A DNA stretch of 64,000 nt from Obelidium mucronatum (taxonomy: Eukaryota > Chytridiomycota > Chytridiomycetes > Chytridiales > Chytriomycetaceae). Under the pieces are notes generated by a model that did not search any database, was not told where the DNA came from, and saw only the letters and a program-made list of their open reading frames with translations. A program made the translations under genes and the position numbers. The stretch lies in assembly GCA_025765595.1 (NCBI GenBank), contig JAIVFH010000001.1, positions 496,001 to 560,000 on the forward strand, read 5' to 3'. Below, in pieces: positions 40,573-52,250 of the stretch (position 1 is the first letter of the stretch; every line of letters starts with the position of its first letter).

Positions 40573-42674
40573 TCAAAACTTGTTACTGGATAATACTCTG
40601 TGAGGTGTTGCAGGCTTTTTCTCAACCGATTCAGACGCTCCAATTCCAACAACAGACAATCGACTGATAAGAGCAGATACATCATCAGGCGGGTAAAGCA
40701 CCGAATCTTCCAACTTTTCCTTCTTGTTTTCGCCTACAGAACCAGTGTTCCACTCGAACCCGTGAAATCTTCGGTATCTTTCTGGAAGCGACGGAGCGGG
40801 TGCTTGAACGTCAATATCGTTCCGATGAATACTCTTGAAAACCATTTTACTGTATCGAGTCAGTGGGTCGATTGTCCAGTTGTGTTCTCTAGAGTTTCCG
40901 GTTGCCGCTTTTACTGTTGGGTTTGTGGGAATAGGCGTTTCGAGACAGGATTCAGTCAATGGGTACCATTCCATGGCACGGAATGCAGTCATGCGCTCAT
41001 AGACGGCAAGGTCGTAGTTTTGGGTTGTCGCGTGGACGTAAATTGCATGGACAGCGTCCAAAGCAGAGTGGAAGCCGCGATTAATACCCAACCCTTGTGG
41101 CCAATATGGATTCTGTAAGGCATCACCAACAGGTAAAACCAACGCAGGCGGACGAGTTTCATCGACAGTGCTCTCCAACTTTCGAATCGTTTCCACACAT
41201 TGCCCTTTACAACTGAAATCAAAGATCTGAACGCCATGCTTCTTACTCAATGGACAAGATTGAGGAACGCCCGCCAAGTTGCCCAATTCCCGCGCAAATA
41301 CTTCCAATTGAGGGATATCTAAATTTGAATAGTCGAGAAGTTCTTTGATAGTATCCTTTTCTTGTTTGACGATTCCGCAGGATTTCAAGGTTTGTTTCTT
41401 GATTGTGCATACAAAGAAATGGGTCTTCATGCTTCGCAAGTATTCCAAGTTTTCAAGCTCGAAGCCCAAGTCGCTGAGTTTTCCAAGGGGTCCTTCTTTC
41501 CATTTGGCAGCCATTCGAGTAACAACAAATTCTGGAAGTGTGCGTTCGAGAGACGATGGAGACTTTAAGGCTGCCGGAGTAATGTCGATGTTGACGACAA
41601 TACCTGCAAGGAATGCGTTTTAGTTTGAGGAATCATTGAGATCAATGGTTACCAATCATGTTTGCAAACTTCCAGACTTTGCGGTCAAAGCCCAGATGGC
41701 GAATCAGACGCGACGATTCGCCCTCGGCGACCAGCAGATACTCGAACGGAATGGCGTGTGCGGGCAGCGGCGCCGCGCGCTCGACGGCGCCGTCGTTGGA
41801 CGCGGCGGGCTCGAAGAAGTCGACGGCGCTGCGCTTCGCCAGGCGCGCGGCGTCCTGCTCGCCCGGCTGCAGCGCCACGGCGTCGCACGCGGCCGCCCGC
41901 AGCTTCAGCGCCGCGCGTGCTTCGGCGGCGGGCGGCGCGCGCACGGCCCAGGCGACCCCGGAGTCGGCGACCGCAACGACGCCGCGCTCGTAGGCGACGC
42001 CGGCGCCGAGCAGCAGCGCCGCCTTCAGCAGCAGCGTCTGCATCTCGCGGATTCCAAGGTGCAGCGTGCCGCCGCCGTGCCCCGAGAACGCCGGGTAGAA
42101 GTGGCTCAGTCCAAGCGCCTGCAGGTCCGCGATCGTGCTGTTCCCTTTTTTGTAAAGTATGGAAAATTAAAATTAAAATTAAAATTAAAATTAAAAAAAA
42201 ATAAAATAAAAATAAAATTAAAATAAATTACTTACACGTCTTGATCACATTGTGTCGCGAAAACTCGCTTCGAAGTTCAACCACCACAACTTGGAACCCA
42301 ACCAACGCCGCTTCAACAGCTGCACGTAAACCCACGGGTCCAGCGCCAGAAATGACCACTCGTTTTCCCGCAACACCGTGACTGCCATCACCACCACTGT
42401 CTTCATTATGATTCATTGCGCTGGCTCGCACTTTACAATCAAACACTCCCAACAGTGATTTTCTCTTGTATGAAACAAGTGGCGTTACATGGGATGAAAA
42501 TAGTTTGTATGAGTATGGCTGATCCGCTGGGAGACATGCTGCTGCTATGGCTGCTGCAAAGGCTTCAAGAATTTCAGCAACTTCTTCGCTTGCGATAAAG
42601 GTCTCGAATGCAGCTGCAAAACTAGCTTGTGTGGTTGTTGTAGTATTGTTGTTGGTGGTGGTGGTATCGACCAT
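40573..42674 (-). CDS. MICAL-like FAD-dependent monooxygenase
   Basis: Start MVDTTTTNNN at 42674. Three exons are visible, with introns at about 42142-42237 and 41605-41652. The FAD-binding motif is VVISGAGPVGLRAAVEAAL, followed by VVVELRSEFSRHNVIK and IADLQALGLSHFY. A FAD/substrate block reads LPVGDALQNPYWPQGLGINRGF, then LDAVHAIYVH and WTIDPLTRY. This order and spacing match the monooxygenase domain of MICAL proteins, which oxidise actin methionines, rather than ordinary aromatic hydroxylases. The CH and LIM domains of animal MICALs are absent. The middle exon (about 41740-42130) is extremely GC- and Ala/Arg-rich compared with its flanks. Actin as substrate is inferred. Confidence 0.78.
42166..42229. 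repeat. AAAATT-type simple repeat in a MICAL intron
   Basis: Tandem ATTAAA/AAAATT units decaying into A-rich sequence, lying in the intron between the FAD-motif exon and the GC-rich exon. A simple sequence repeat with no coding content. Confidence 0.8.
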
Positions 42675-43219
42675 TGTTGTTGATTCTTGTTGTTGTTCCT
42701 TCACGACTGTGCTATTTATACAAACATGTTTTATTTTTATCCACCCCAAAAACAATACATCCACCCACAACACTCAAACAAACCCTACAACAACAAATCC
42801 ACCCCCTTCTTCATTCATTATAATATTTTTTTTATTTATTTTTTTTTGTTGGGACATCAGAACATTCCCCAAAAAAACAAAAAAAAAAAAAAATAAGAAA
42901 CGGAATCCGAAGCTTTCCTACCCTCCAAATGCCGACTGTACTTCAACGCAACACAACTCATTGCCAACACACTCCCTCACTCGCCCACTCTAAGAAGAAG
43001 TAGAAGAAAAACAAAAAAAAAACTATACTACAAAAACCCAGATTCCCTCCCCCCCAAAAAAGAAACAACCACCAAACGAAAAAAATAAAACTACAGTTAA
43101 ATGACAAACTTGGATATCAAATCCAACCAAAAAAATTATAAAAAAAAAGTAGATGCCATGATCCCTTAATTATCCACACCACTCAAAAACAACACCAATT
43201 ACGACTTGGGATTTTTTTA
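42675..43219. other. Intergenic AT- and A-tract-rich spacer, no gene seen
   Basis: Contains poly-A and poly-T runs (for example near 42828-42848 and 42867-42892) and Asn/Thr-only ORFs that are composition artefacts. It presumably holds the promoter of the MICAL-like gene and the 3' UTR of EPL1. Confidence 0.45.
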
Positions 43220-43273
43220 TCACCCATTCAGCACGCTCAACATACTCTCAGCACCGTTATCACCATTCGGATC

Positions 43274-43309
<36 letters not shown>

Positions 43310-46300
43310 TTGCTGGTGCTGCTGTTGTTGAGCCTGTGCAATCGCAGCAGCCGCCATCATCTTTTGCCGATTCAAAAGCGCATTATACTGAATAGCTTGA
43401 ATCTGTAGCGCAGTCATAACCTGTCCATTCGGTAACGTGAATGTCCCATTCCCATTCGGTATAACCTGATTCGGCATTCCCGCTGGAAACCCGGCATTCG
43501 CGGCTGCTCCCAACATCCCGGCCGCAATGTTGGCAGGACTGTTTTGCTGTTGTTGCTGCATTCCACCAGCGGCACCGGCACCACCCGCGCCGTTGTTTCC
43601 AGCCGCTTGAAGCATCATCAGTCGTAGTCGATGCTGTTGTATCATAAACTGCTGTTGCATTTGTGGGGTATTGGGTTGCTGCATATTCGCTTGGAGAGTT
43701 CTCATGGCCATCAGTATCTGCTGCTGCGATAGATTGGGCATTACGCCGCCGACACCAACACCGCCGCCGCCTCCAGCTGCTGCAACAGCTGCCATTTGTT
43801 GGCGAAGCAGCATTTGTTGTTGCTGTTGCTGCTGCTGCTGTAGAAATGCCATTTGCGCGTTGGGACTGTTGGCTAGTAAGTTTGCGTTTGGTGCGAGCGG
43901 CGTTCCCATTGCAGCAGGGGTGGGGGACATTGATCCATTCATAACGTTTCCGGCGGCGGCGACAGCCGCAGCAGCAGGGTTCGGGATGACGCCGTTTCCT
44001 ACTACAGGAGTCGGTGCTGTTGAATTGACACCCGTTGTGCCGCCGACGGCCGTAGTCGCCGTGGCTCCTCCCGGTGTTGCTGTTGTGGCTGCTTTTTGTT
44101 GAGCCTGTTGAGCCGCTGTTTTTGATGATTCAAGCATATTCTTGAGTTTTTGGGTGCGTTCGTCGAGGACGGGGGGTGGTTTCTTTGGTGCTTTCGCTGC
44201 TGCTGCTTTTTTCTTTGTCGTTGCTGGGGTGGGCGCTGAGGGTGTTGTTCCATCTGTTGATGTTGTTGTTGCTGCTGTGCCAGATTGTGCTGCCGCTTGA
44301 GCTGCCGCTGCCTGCTGTGAAGCGGGTGGGGCATTTCGAATGATTTCGTATTGCGGTAGTGGTATTTTGTTGGCTAGCGGATCCACGGATGGTTTTGGAT
44401 TGATTTGTTCAGGGTATGCAGGTTTAGTTAGGAAAAGATTGATTTCTTCGCTGTTTGGAGATAAATAGAAGGCTCGGAATGCCATGTTGCTGATAAAAAT
44501 GAAAATCAAAAACAATTTGCGTGTTTAACAAAGATATCGGGTGATGAAGATAATGAACATACTGAATTGTGTCCTCCAGCTCCACCACAGTGCTGTCGTC
44601 ATCGACATCCATTGGGTCGCCGTGCGTCAATAGCAGTTGCTTACGATTGTCTTTTGCTTCTGACGGCGTTCGGATCAAATCAAACCGACGATCAAAACAC
44701 AACCTTCCGCCCCGCCCAATCCGCCGACGCGTAAGGAATGGTGCATTACTTGAAGAGGAGGGGGTGGGTCTTGAACTAGAATTAATATCGGAATAAGGAT
44801 ATGTTGTTGCAGGCGCTGAAGGAAATGCAGTTGGGGGAGCTGTGGATGGTGGAGCTGAGGACGTTGTGGGAAGCTCTCCTATCGTCGAGTGGAAAGCGGT
44901 TGGAAATGACCTTTCCCAGAACTTTGATCCAGGTCGCGTTGGTGGGATATACGGATTCTATTTTCACAAGGAGTTAAAAAAGGAAAAAGAAATTTTGAGG
45001 CAAGACAAACCTCAGTGAGATCCACAAAACCAGCAGCTTCGTCGTCTGCTTTCCGTTTTTTAATCTGCTCCAGAATTCTGACGTCTTCGGAAACGGGATC
45101 TATCGGAGACTTTATCAAATCTAGATTGTCTGAGCTTGGATTTCGTAGTTTGATTTTGATGGAGGACGGTCTGATCCAAAAAAAAAAAACAACGAAAATT
45201 TAGTAAAAAAGCAACAAACCAACCCGAACAAATACCGAATCTCGTCCGTCCTCCGTTTCTTTTTCTTATTTTCATCGCCATCTGCAACACCAAACGTTCT
45301 CTTGAGCCTCCTCACCAAACACCTCTTTTCAAAAAAGGCTGTATCCATCGCCAACAACTCTCGCCGCGTCTCCTCTCTAGCACTAACATGATCCAGCATG
45401 TTCCGCACTTGGATTAGATCCTGATGCAACTTTTTCAGTTTGTCAAGCGAAGCCATATCCACTCGCTTTGTGTGCTTCCGCGCAGGTCGTAAATCTCTCT
45501 TTCGGAAACATATGTATGGGTCACTGTCGTCTTGTTTGGGGTTTGCAGTAAAGTCGTCGACTCGAAGAGGAGGGGCAATGGGTCGGCCTGGATTCATGTT
45601 TGTTACTTGGATTCGAGGGGTATTGTAACGACGATGAATCCAGTGGTTGAAGACACGTTCAAATGTAGCAGGAGGGTATGATAGGCTTGGTTCATTTTGG
45701 ACAAAAAAGGTGATGGCATCATCCATGGTGGGTAAATCCGATATTAGCTGTGGTTTTTTTTTTTTTTGAATGATCAGTAATCGCCCTTTAATAGTCGGAA
45801 GGCAAAACACAAAAAAAGGGGGTACTCACTCTCTCGTTTCCAAACCGTTCCAGTAAATCCATACAGTGTTCAAAAGCATCTTCGTCCAAAAGAACTTCCG
45901 CCTCTTCTCCTTCCTTGACAACAGCAGTTTCAGTTGAGTTTGCCTTCTTTTCCATATCCAGTTTCCAAGCATTCAAAAACTCATCGTCAACTTCATCAAG
46001 ACAATACGAAGAACCAACGTAATCGTCCATTTGAGCAGCGAACTTGACTAGATTTTTGGAAATCACATAAGTTGGGGAATAATACTTTTCGTAGTCGGCG
46101 AATTTGGCAGATGCATCGGGAACTGGAATCACAACGGATTGTTTCACGACACCAGCTTGATTTGCATCCAAGGCGGCACGTAAATGGTGTTCCTATAGGG
46201 TGCATTTGGGGGGAAAAAAAAAGAGGGAATATTGCGGAATTAGTAACTGATAATACTTGGAAAAAAAAGGAGGATTTATTGTTCTTGTTGAAAGGGGTTC

Positions 46301-46520
46301 TCAAGTGTGTGTTGGTTTGTTGGGAGGGTTTGTTGTGGACTAGCTGCAATCTGATTGGTGGACAGGAGACACTTACATCTTCCTCCTCCTTGTCAACACC
46401 AGTTTTGATGTTAGGCACACCCCTCCCGAGAAGGGCAGTGTCGTCAATGTCCAAGCACTCGTTCCAGCGAAAGACCTGGAACTTGCGCTTGTAATCAAGC
46501 TTCCTCGAGCGTAGGGCCAT
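43220..46520 (-). CDS. EPL1: Enhancer of polycomb-like protein, NuA4 subunit
   Basis: About seven exons. The EPcA domain is recognisable in order: MALRSRKLDYKRKFQVFRW, VPNIKTGVDKEEED, IPVPDASAKFADYEKYYSPTYVI, YCLDEVDDEFL, FEHCMDLLERFG, then FERVFNHWIHRR and DPYICFRKRDLRPARKHTKR. The basic PYxCFRxRExRxxRKxRR signature is diagnostic. The C-terminal exons carry MAFRAFYLSP and a long Ala/Gln/Pro low-complexity tail with poly-Gln runs near 43275-43320 and 43815-43845. EPL1 bridges the histone acetyltransferase and nucleosome in NuA4/Piccolo, so nuclear transcription and repair roles are expected. The Gln-rich tail is longer than in yeast. Confidence 0.9.
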
Positions 46521-47407
46521 TTAAATGCAAAAAAACCACAAAAATACGGGTCCAGCGCCGGTGGATAGCGCGTAGTTTGTTTAGGTTGGGACAGGCGGTC
46601 GCCGCAGGCTTAGGTGGCGGTGGGGGGCTCGAGGGGGTTAGCCAGGCTAAGTGTGGGTTGGTGAAAAACGAAGATTGTCCCTCAGGTGGCTCCCAAAATT
46701 TTCACTCTTTTTCGAAGAGCAGCTGGGGGGAGAAGCGCTCGCAAAATGCACTATTCCGCCTTCTTTTGCAGTCTTATTAAACACACACGCGGCAAAAGCG
46801 CATCCCGGTGGGGGGGAAATCCAGTCGATGAAGGGGTGAAAATTTTCACACTCTCGGCCAGGAAACAACAACAAGACTGGCGTGAAAATGCAGGGACTCG
46901 CAGGCGGGTTGGAATATCGGCAGCGCGAGGGCAGCGCGGGCGATGCGGCGATTCCTAGGCAGCTCTGCGCCAGGGGCGGCCGTCCAGATCAGTGTGAGGC
47001 ACTCCAGTAACACGCTAGCAGCCCGACAACTCGACACAGAGTCCGGCGATTAGGTCTGCGCTGATTGCAGATCATCGTGGGCGAGGGACTCGTAGCTTCT
47101 GCGTTCAACCACATTGAGTGAAGCTGTGAGGCCAGAATGCCAGTGATAACTGTTACCTGCTCTCCCCCCGGAATCAGCCTATCCCGGCGCCGAGTCTGTC
47201 ATAGAGAGTCCCAGCAGTGTCCTTGATCGTGGTCCATCGTTTGTACTCCGTGTTTTGGACCGTGAGCTTGTTCGTGTTCCAGGCAGTGTGCAGAATGAAG
47301 AAAAAAAATCTTGTTGAACGGAGACTTTCGAAGCCCAATCAACTCCTCCACTTGTGCTTATTTAATACACGCTACTATCTACAAATTCTGTCTCTGAACG
47401 CGATTTT
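46521..47407. other. GC-rich intergenic region, no gene recognised
   Basis: About 890 bp between EPL1 and the CCDC97-like gene. The 46560-47200 part is clearly richer in G and C than its surroundings. ORFs of 60-90 codons occur in several frames with no motif. A structured non-coding RNA is possible but I could not identify a family. Both flanking genes are on the minus strand, so this holds the EPL1 promoter. Confidence 0.4.
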
Positions 47408-48275
47408 CTAAAAATCATATTCTGCGTTATTGACGCTTCCCTTCTCTGCCCAGACAGCCGCCCACTCGGTCCGTGTCCTCCCCTTCCCACCAGACTCGGT
47501 GGAAACGCCTGCTTCTCCATCATTCATACCTTGATCATCGAACTCTTCCTCTTTGTCAAAGTATTCCTCTTGGGCATCTCGTGTGGCAGTATCCATATCA
47601 TCCAGGTCTGAGTCATCATCCACAAAGGCGTAATCAAAAAACTCCCCATCACGCCCATCTAAAAACCGCTCCTTCATAATCCTAACCAATTCCAACCGCA
47701 AGACGTTGCGTTCCTCGAGAGAGACTTCCTCAACGTATTCACCATGTTCCTGTTGCGACTGCACCTGTGGCTGATATCTTTCGTGTTCCAAGCTACGGTT
47801 CAACGCATTTTGAACCCGCGCCCGCTGATGCATTATCCGCCCGTCTTCATCGTCACTGTCGAATTCAACATCATCAGCCACTTCTTCCTCTAACTTTGCT
47901 TTTGGTCCACTGGCAACACCATCAACATCGACACCTAGTTTCTCCAAGTATTCTCTTTCATCGATATCGTGAAACATTCGGTCAACGAGAGGAACTGAGT
48001 TTGAAAACGGCCGTTGTCGCTCACTTGAAGGAATGTGCCGTCCAATAAACTGATCAAAGAGAGCAGGATCTCTCGTTCGCATGGCATAATCGCTGGGTTT
48101 TTGTGTTTTTTTATGTTTTTGATGAAAGGCTCAGCGCTTGGGAGGTTCATTCAAATGACAACCTTCGCTTTTACCTGAAGTAGAAGGCTGGATCTGTGCT
48201 GGGCTTTGTTGATGGGTCTTGAGCAAGAGACTGAAGATGCTTGAATCTTCGGTTTCTCTTTGTTTGCTCGGACCT
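47408..48275 (-). CDS. CCDC97-like (DUF2052) protein
   Basis: Two exons are visible (about 48126-48275 and 47408-48092). The joined protein reads YFSDYAMRTRDPALFDQFIGRH, matching the N-terminal core of animal CCDC97. After an acidic middle it has the diagnostic MKERFLDGRDGEFFDYAFVDD and DAQEEYFDKEEEF. CCDC97 associates with spliceosomal SF3B in animals, so a splicing role is inferred. A 5' exon upstream of the AG at 48276 is required for the start codon and was not resolved. The last about 45 residues are Gly/Glu-rich and lack the domain. Confidence 0.8.
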
Positions 48276-49189
48276 CTGGTGAGTATTGGTTGATGTTGTT
48301 TTGGTTGACATTAATAATTCGTAAAAAATCGATAATTATTATATTTAAAAGAACTGCAGAAATCGAAACGACTGTCTTCCATAGATTAACATTGCGTTTG
48401 TGTTTTTTTAAAAGTTTTTCTTATTTTTTCCATTGTCATTGTAACAAAGAACCAGCCAACTACTTAACCAAACGAATTAAATGGTGCGACTCTTTCTAAT
48501 AATTGATTCTACTCGCATACTACTTTTTCGTGCACTCAAGCAACACGTCTGGTTCAGTCCAGAATCCACTCACAGGGATACGAACAAAATCTACAAATTT
48601 CTTCCATGTAAGTATGCGGGAAAGCGAGAAAAAAGCATCACGAAATCGTCCAGGCCTAATAGCTATCACGATGGTAAGGATAGCACTAATGGCCGGGTTA
48701 AGTGACAGGAGTCAAGGGACGATGATAAGTTGCAAAGATGACATCGTTTTCTTTTATATTTATTATGACTGATAAAATGGAATCATACAAGTTTATATAC
48801 CGTGTTATTATTATCAATTATTAATTTACTTTTAATTTATTTATCTTGTGGGAAACGATTGTTTGATGAACACTGCGGAACTATTTGATCGGTGTCGAGA
48901 TGAATCCTTCTGGACTCGGCTCATTATTCGTTAGTCGCTCTTGAATAGCTGGCAGCGGCCCAAAGTTAAATCATCAAAACCGCCATCGCCTGCAGAAGAA
49001 GTGTTTACACCTGAGCACATACCACACAATGCGAAAGAATCCATTGCCCGTGATCTCATACAAGAGAGAGATTCATGCTTGATGAAAGCATCTGGTCTGT
49101 TGAACATTTGTGTGTGTTGATAACTGTCAAATCAGTTTCTCATCATCAAAAACACCAATCCCGAATATTTTAGAATGTGGACTCTTTCT
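48276..49189. other. AT-rich intergenic region with unresolved 5' exons
   Basis: Contains the missing first exon of the CCDC97-like gene (minus) and probably the first exon of the coiled-coil gene (plus). No long motif-bearing ORF is seen, and tracts near 48770-48850 are almost pure A/T. Confidence 0.4.
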
Positions 49190-51325
49190 CCTTCATTTAC
49201 TGGACGTTGTGCAAGCGGAGAAGGAAGTCTTGAAGTCTCAGGTTTTTTGCTCACGCCACTCTTCAAAACATCATCTAAAAACAACCGTACCGAATAACAT
49301 CCAGTGCGAAAGCTTGACAAATGCAGGAATCTCACAAGAACTTGAACTTGCTGAAGCAAAGTTGGAAATATCCCATTTGATTAAGGTCTGGCCACCCTCT
49401 GCCTCAACAGAATTCACTAACACCAAATCAAAAAGAAATCAAAGTCATTATCAAACCAGCTACAAGCCTCCGATACCCGAATATCACAGCTTCAATCAGC
49501 TCTTGAAAAGTATGGCTCAAAACCACGAGGACCCGACAGCGGCGACAACACATTGGACAACCTATTCCCATCAACATCCATGCAACAAGACTCGAAACTA
49601 ATAATCCGAGACCTCAAAAAGCAAGCAAAGCAACATGCATCTGAAAAACGCCATCTGGAAACCCAAATCCAACAATTGAAGGAAGACCTTGTGGTTTTGC
49701 AGTGCGTTTCTACGAATAAACAGGCTGGAACTGGGAGATCTGGGTCGTCGCAACAAGGTTTCGTGGATGACGCACAGCAGACGCACCATCAGCAAACTGA
49801 CTTGTTGGTTGCTCTGGTCCGTGAATTGACGAATGCCAATGGGAAGATGGAAGGAGAATGTAAGGAGTTGAAAGCGTTGTTGGAGAAAAGTCAGCAAGAA
49901 GTTTTGCGTTTGGCATCTCACATGGAAGAGTTGGAGTTCGGGCTTCATGCTGCTGACGCTATGAATGGGGCCAATATGATTGGAGGAAGCCATGAAAGTT
50001 TCTTGGACACCAGTTTGGCACGCGAAATACTTGGGGATGATAGCAGTGCCTTGCAAATGAGGGGATTGGACAGTGAATTCGATGACAGCTTTGTGAGTGA
50101 TGCAGGTGGTGTAGGAAGTGGGTCACCCAAATTCGGCAAGGAAGGGTTTGATTCTTCTTCCTCTTCTTCCATCGATATTTTGAAAGGGTTGGAGAAGGGA
50201 CTCTCCGTGTCACCCAGTTCATCTGCGAGTGAAGGAAGGCGAGGCAGACCATCGGCAGCAGCAGGTTCTTCAGCGTCCTCAACATATGCAACGATTCGTA
50301 CTCTGCATTCTACGGCAATCTCTATTCACGCTCGTCTCGTTTCAACAGACACAGTTTCTATCAATCGTTAGTACTTGCCTTTTTTTTTTCATCACTAACA
50401 CTTGTTTATTTACTTTGCAGGCCGTCTCCGCCGAGCATTCGATTTAACAGAGCTCACAAGGCTGTCTCATAGCGTTTTAACGAACATTGAATACGACATT
50501 CAAAATCTGACTACGCGATTCCCATCTCCTTCACCGAGACGGAGTCTTTCATCGCAAAACTCCTCTGACGATATACTCATGATTGTAGATCCAATGGTGA
50601 AACTTGTTCAAATTTTGCTGGGAGAGATTGCAGGATTAAGGAAGGGTGTGAATGATCTGTCACTGGCGTATTTCGAAGTGGTCAAACGGAAGGCAGAAGA
50701 GAGTGAGATCAATGTAGCGGCGAAATCTCCTCGACTTGGAAGCAGAAGCAGAAGTAGTAGCAGTGGCTTTGACAGAAGGGGTCTCGAAAATGGAGATACA
50801 ACACCGCTGACTGCTGGGTTTCAATGGCCACCGTTACACAACGTATTGTCGAACCCTGGTCTAATATTTGGACAAAGCAGTTCATCACCTTCAAAAAGCA
50901 ATAGTGCGTCAATTACTTCATCAAAGGAACCCGTTGGAATTCCATTACCAGCTGCCGCACGATCGTCTTCACGGGGTAGCACAGCGACAAGATCCCCTGT
51001 TTTAAGGGAAACAGCGAGTCTTAATTTAACTTCCGGTCTTCAGCTGTTGTCCACAACTCACGTATCTGTATCCCAAGCGAGCGTCACAAGCCCTGCAGAA
51101 ACTGATGATGTAGTTGACGTAGCTTTTGACCCCCCACCAGACCATCCATACTGGAAAACTGTATCGCAGGAGCAAATAGTGCATGGGATAAATGAAGAAG
51201 GTGTGCTGGGAGACCCACCCCCTGATCACCCATTTTGGAAATCACGAACACGAACAGTGTCTGCAAGCTTAGGAGAGATGGTGGGATCGCTGCTATCGCC
51301 GAAAGGCAAACCGCCAACGGCGTGA
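49190..51325 (+). CDS. Coiled-coil protein with a DPPPDHPxWK duplication
   Basis: Three or more 5' exons carry heptads (VQAEKEVLKSQ, ISQELELAEAKLEISHL, QLQASDTRISQLQSALEKYG). A long exon from about 49470 to 50368 continues coiled coil (LIIRDLKKQAKQHASEKRHL, LLVALVRELTNANGKMEGE) into a Ser/Gly-rich region. After a 52-nt intron (about 50369-50420) comes RLRRAFDLTELTRLSHSVL, a helical region, and a Ser-rich tail. Near the C-terminus are two copies of DPPPDHPYWKT / DPPPDHPFWKS. No known domain is recognised. It could be a cytoskeletal or trafficking scaffold; the start codon was not fixed. Confidence 0.55.
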
Positions 51326-51385
51326 ATGACTGTTAATGTAAATAATATTTAAAAAAACAAGTTGATATTGAACACAGCGTGAAGC

Positions 51386-51961
51386 ATGAATGACCTCGAG
51401 CTCCAGATCGCTGTCTTGATTGCCATTGGTGTTATTCTGCTCGTCAGCGTGGCCGTTGTTGTGTATGTGTGGCAGCGGTTCCGCCGCGAGGAGGCGGCGT
51501 TCTTTGCGCGGCAGGCGGCGGCGGAGATTGAAAACTATTCGCAGCCGCCGCTCGTCGACGACGAAACGCTGCCGAAGTACGCGGCGGCCGACGACGCCAC
51601 GCAGCACGTGTCGCTGTTCCACTGGCTCGGCTTGCGCGCGCCGAGCTACGCGGGCCGGCGCCCGGACTCGCAGGCGTCGGCGCACTCCGGTGCGACGTCG
51701 CACGACAGCGCGCGCCTGTCCGTGCACGCCGCCTCACGTGACGCGCTCCGAAGACACGCACGGCTCGGCGCCGAGCATCGCGCCGCTGGCCACGCCGCTG
51801 CCGCGCCGGTCGGCTGCAACGAGCACGGGCAGTCCGTACACTTCGGACGACGTGTCGATCCCGGCTGTTCGGCCGGACAGCAAATAAGGAGGCCAAGCTG
51901 TGCCAAGCTGCTCTCAAGTCTCAACGATAAACAACAAACCCATCAGCATCTCAGTATGTAA
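51386..51961 (+). CDS. Single-pass membrane protein with a DDETLPKY motif, GC-rich body
   Basis: ATG at 51386. An N-terminal helix (LQIAVLIAIGVILLVSVAVVVYVW) precedes RFRREEAAFFARQAAAEIE and the motif LVDDETLPKYAAADD at about residues 57-71. This is the same acidic LPxY motif and layout as the three genes at 216-2113, nearly 50 kb away. The segment 51470-51890 is strongly GC-rich, unlike flanking DNA, and in this frame becomes His/Arg/Ala-rich after about residue 105. The true C-terminus may therefore differ: a frame break or intron near 51730 is possible. Conserved up to the motif, uncertain beyond. Confidence 0.55.
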   Translation: MNDLELQIAVLIAIGVILLVSVAVVVYVWQRFRREEAAFFARQAAAEIENYSQPPLVDDETLPKYAAADDATQHVSLFHWLGLRAPSYAGRRPDSQASAHSGATSHDSARLSVHAASRDALRRHARLGAEHRAAGHAAAAPVGCNEHGQSVHFGRRVDPGCSAGQQIRRPSCAKLLSSLNDKQQTHQHLSM

Positions 51962-52250
51962 TGTAAATTGCGCATGATTCTACAACTCTTCCATATTTAG
52001 ATTTATTCATTGAATAAAGACCGCATATAGACAGTATTTTGGTACATCCTAGAAATTTGTTCAGACTGGTCAATTGAGTTCAAGATATACCTTCCCTGAC
52101 CCTGACCCTGTATTCAATGAAGAAAACATTCATGCATTCAAAAAAAGACACTGGAAACCAGTCACATGTGGTTTTAATCAAATTGAGAACTTAATTGAAT
52201 TTTTGACAAGCATTTATAGACCCCAAATTTGTTCTCCAAAATCTGACACG

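Noticed and set aside
40600..41118. 172-codon plus-strand ORF
   Set aside because: Antisense of the MICAL-like C-terminal exon.
41662..42204. Long Arg/Ala-rich ORFs on the plus strand
   Set aside because: They lie opposite the GC-rich MICAL exon, where high GC removes stop codons in all frames; no domain.
43663..44102. Plus-strand ORFs opposite the EPL1 Gln/Ala tail
   Set aside because: CAG/GCN repeats stay open on the antisense strand; no independent evidence.
46540..47400. Possible structured non-coding RNA in GC-rich spacer
   Set aside because: No recognisable box or conserved core of SRP, RNase P, MRP, U3 or rRNA was found by eye.
51420..51924. Arg-rich ORFs in other frames over 51.4-51.9 kb
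   Set aside because: Same GC artefact; only the frame with the transmembrane helix and DDETLPKY motif is supported.
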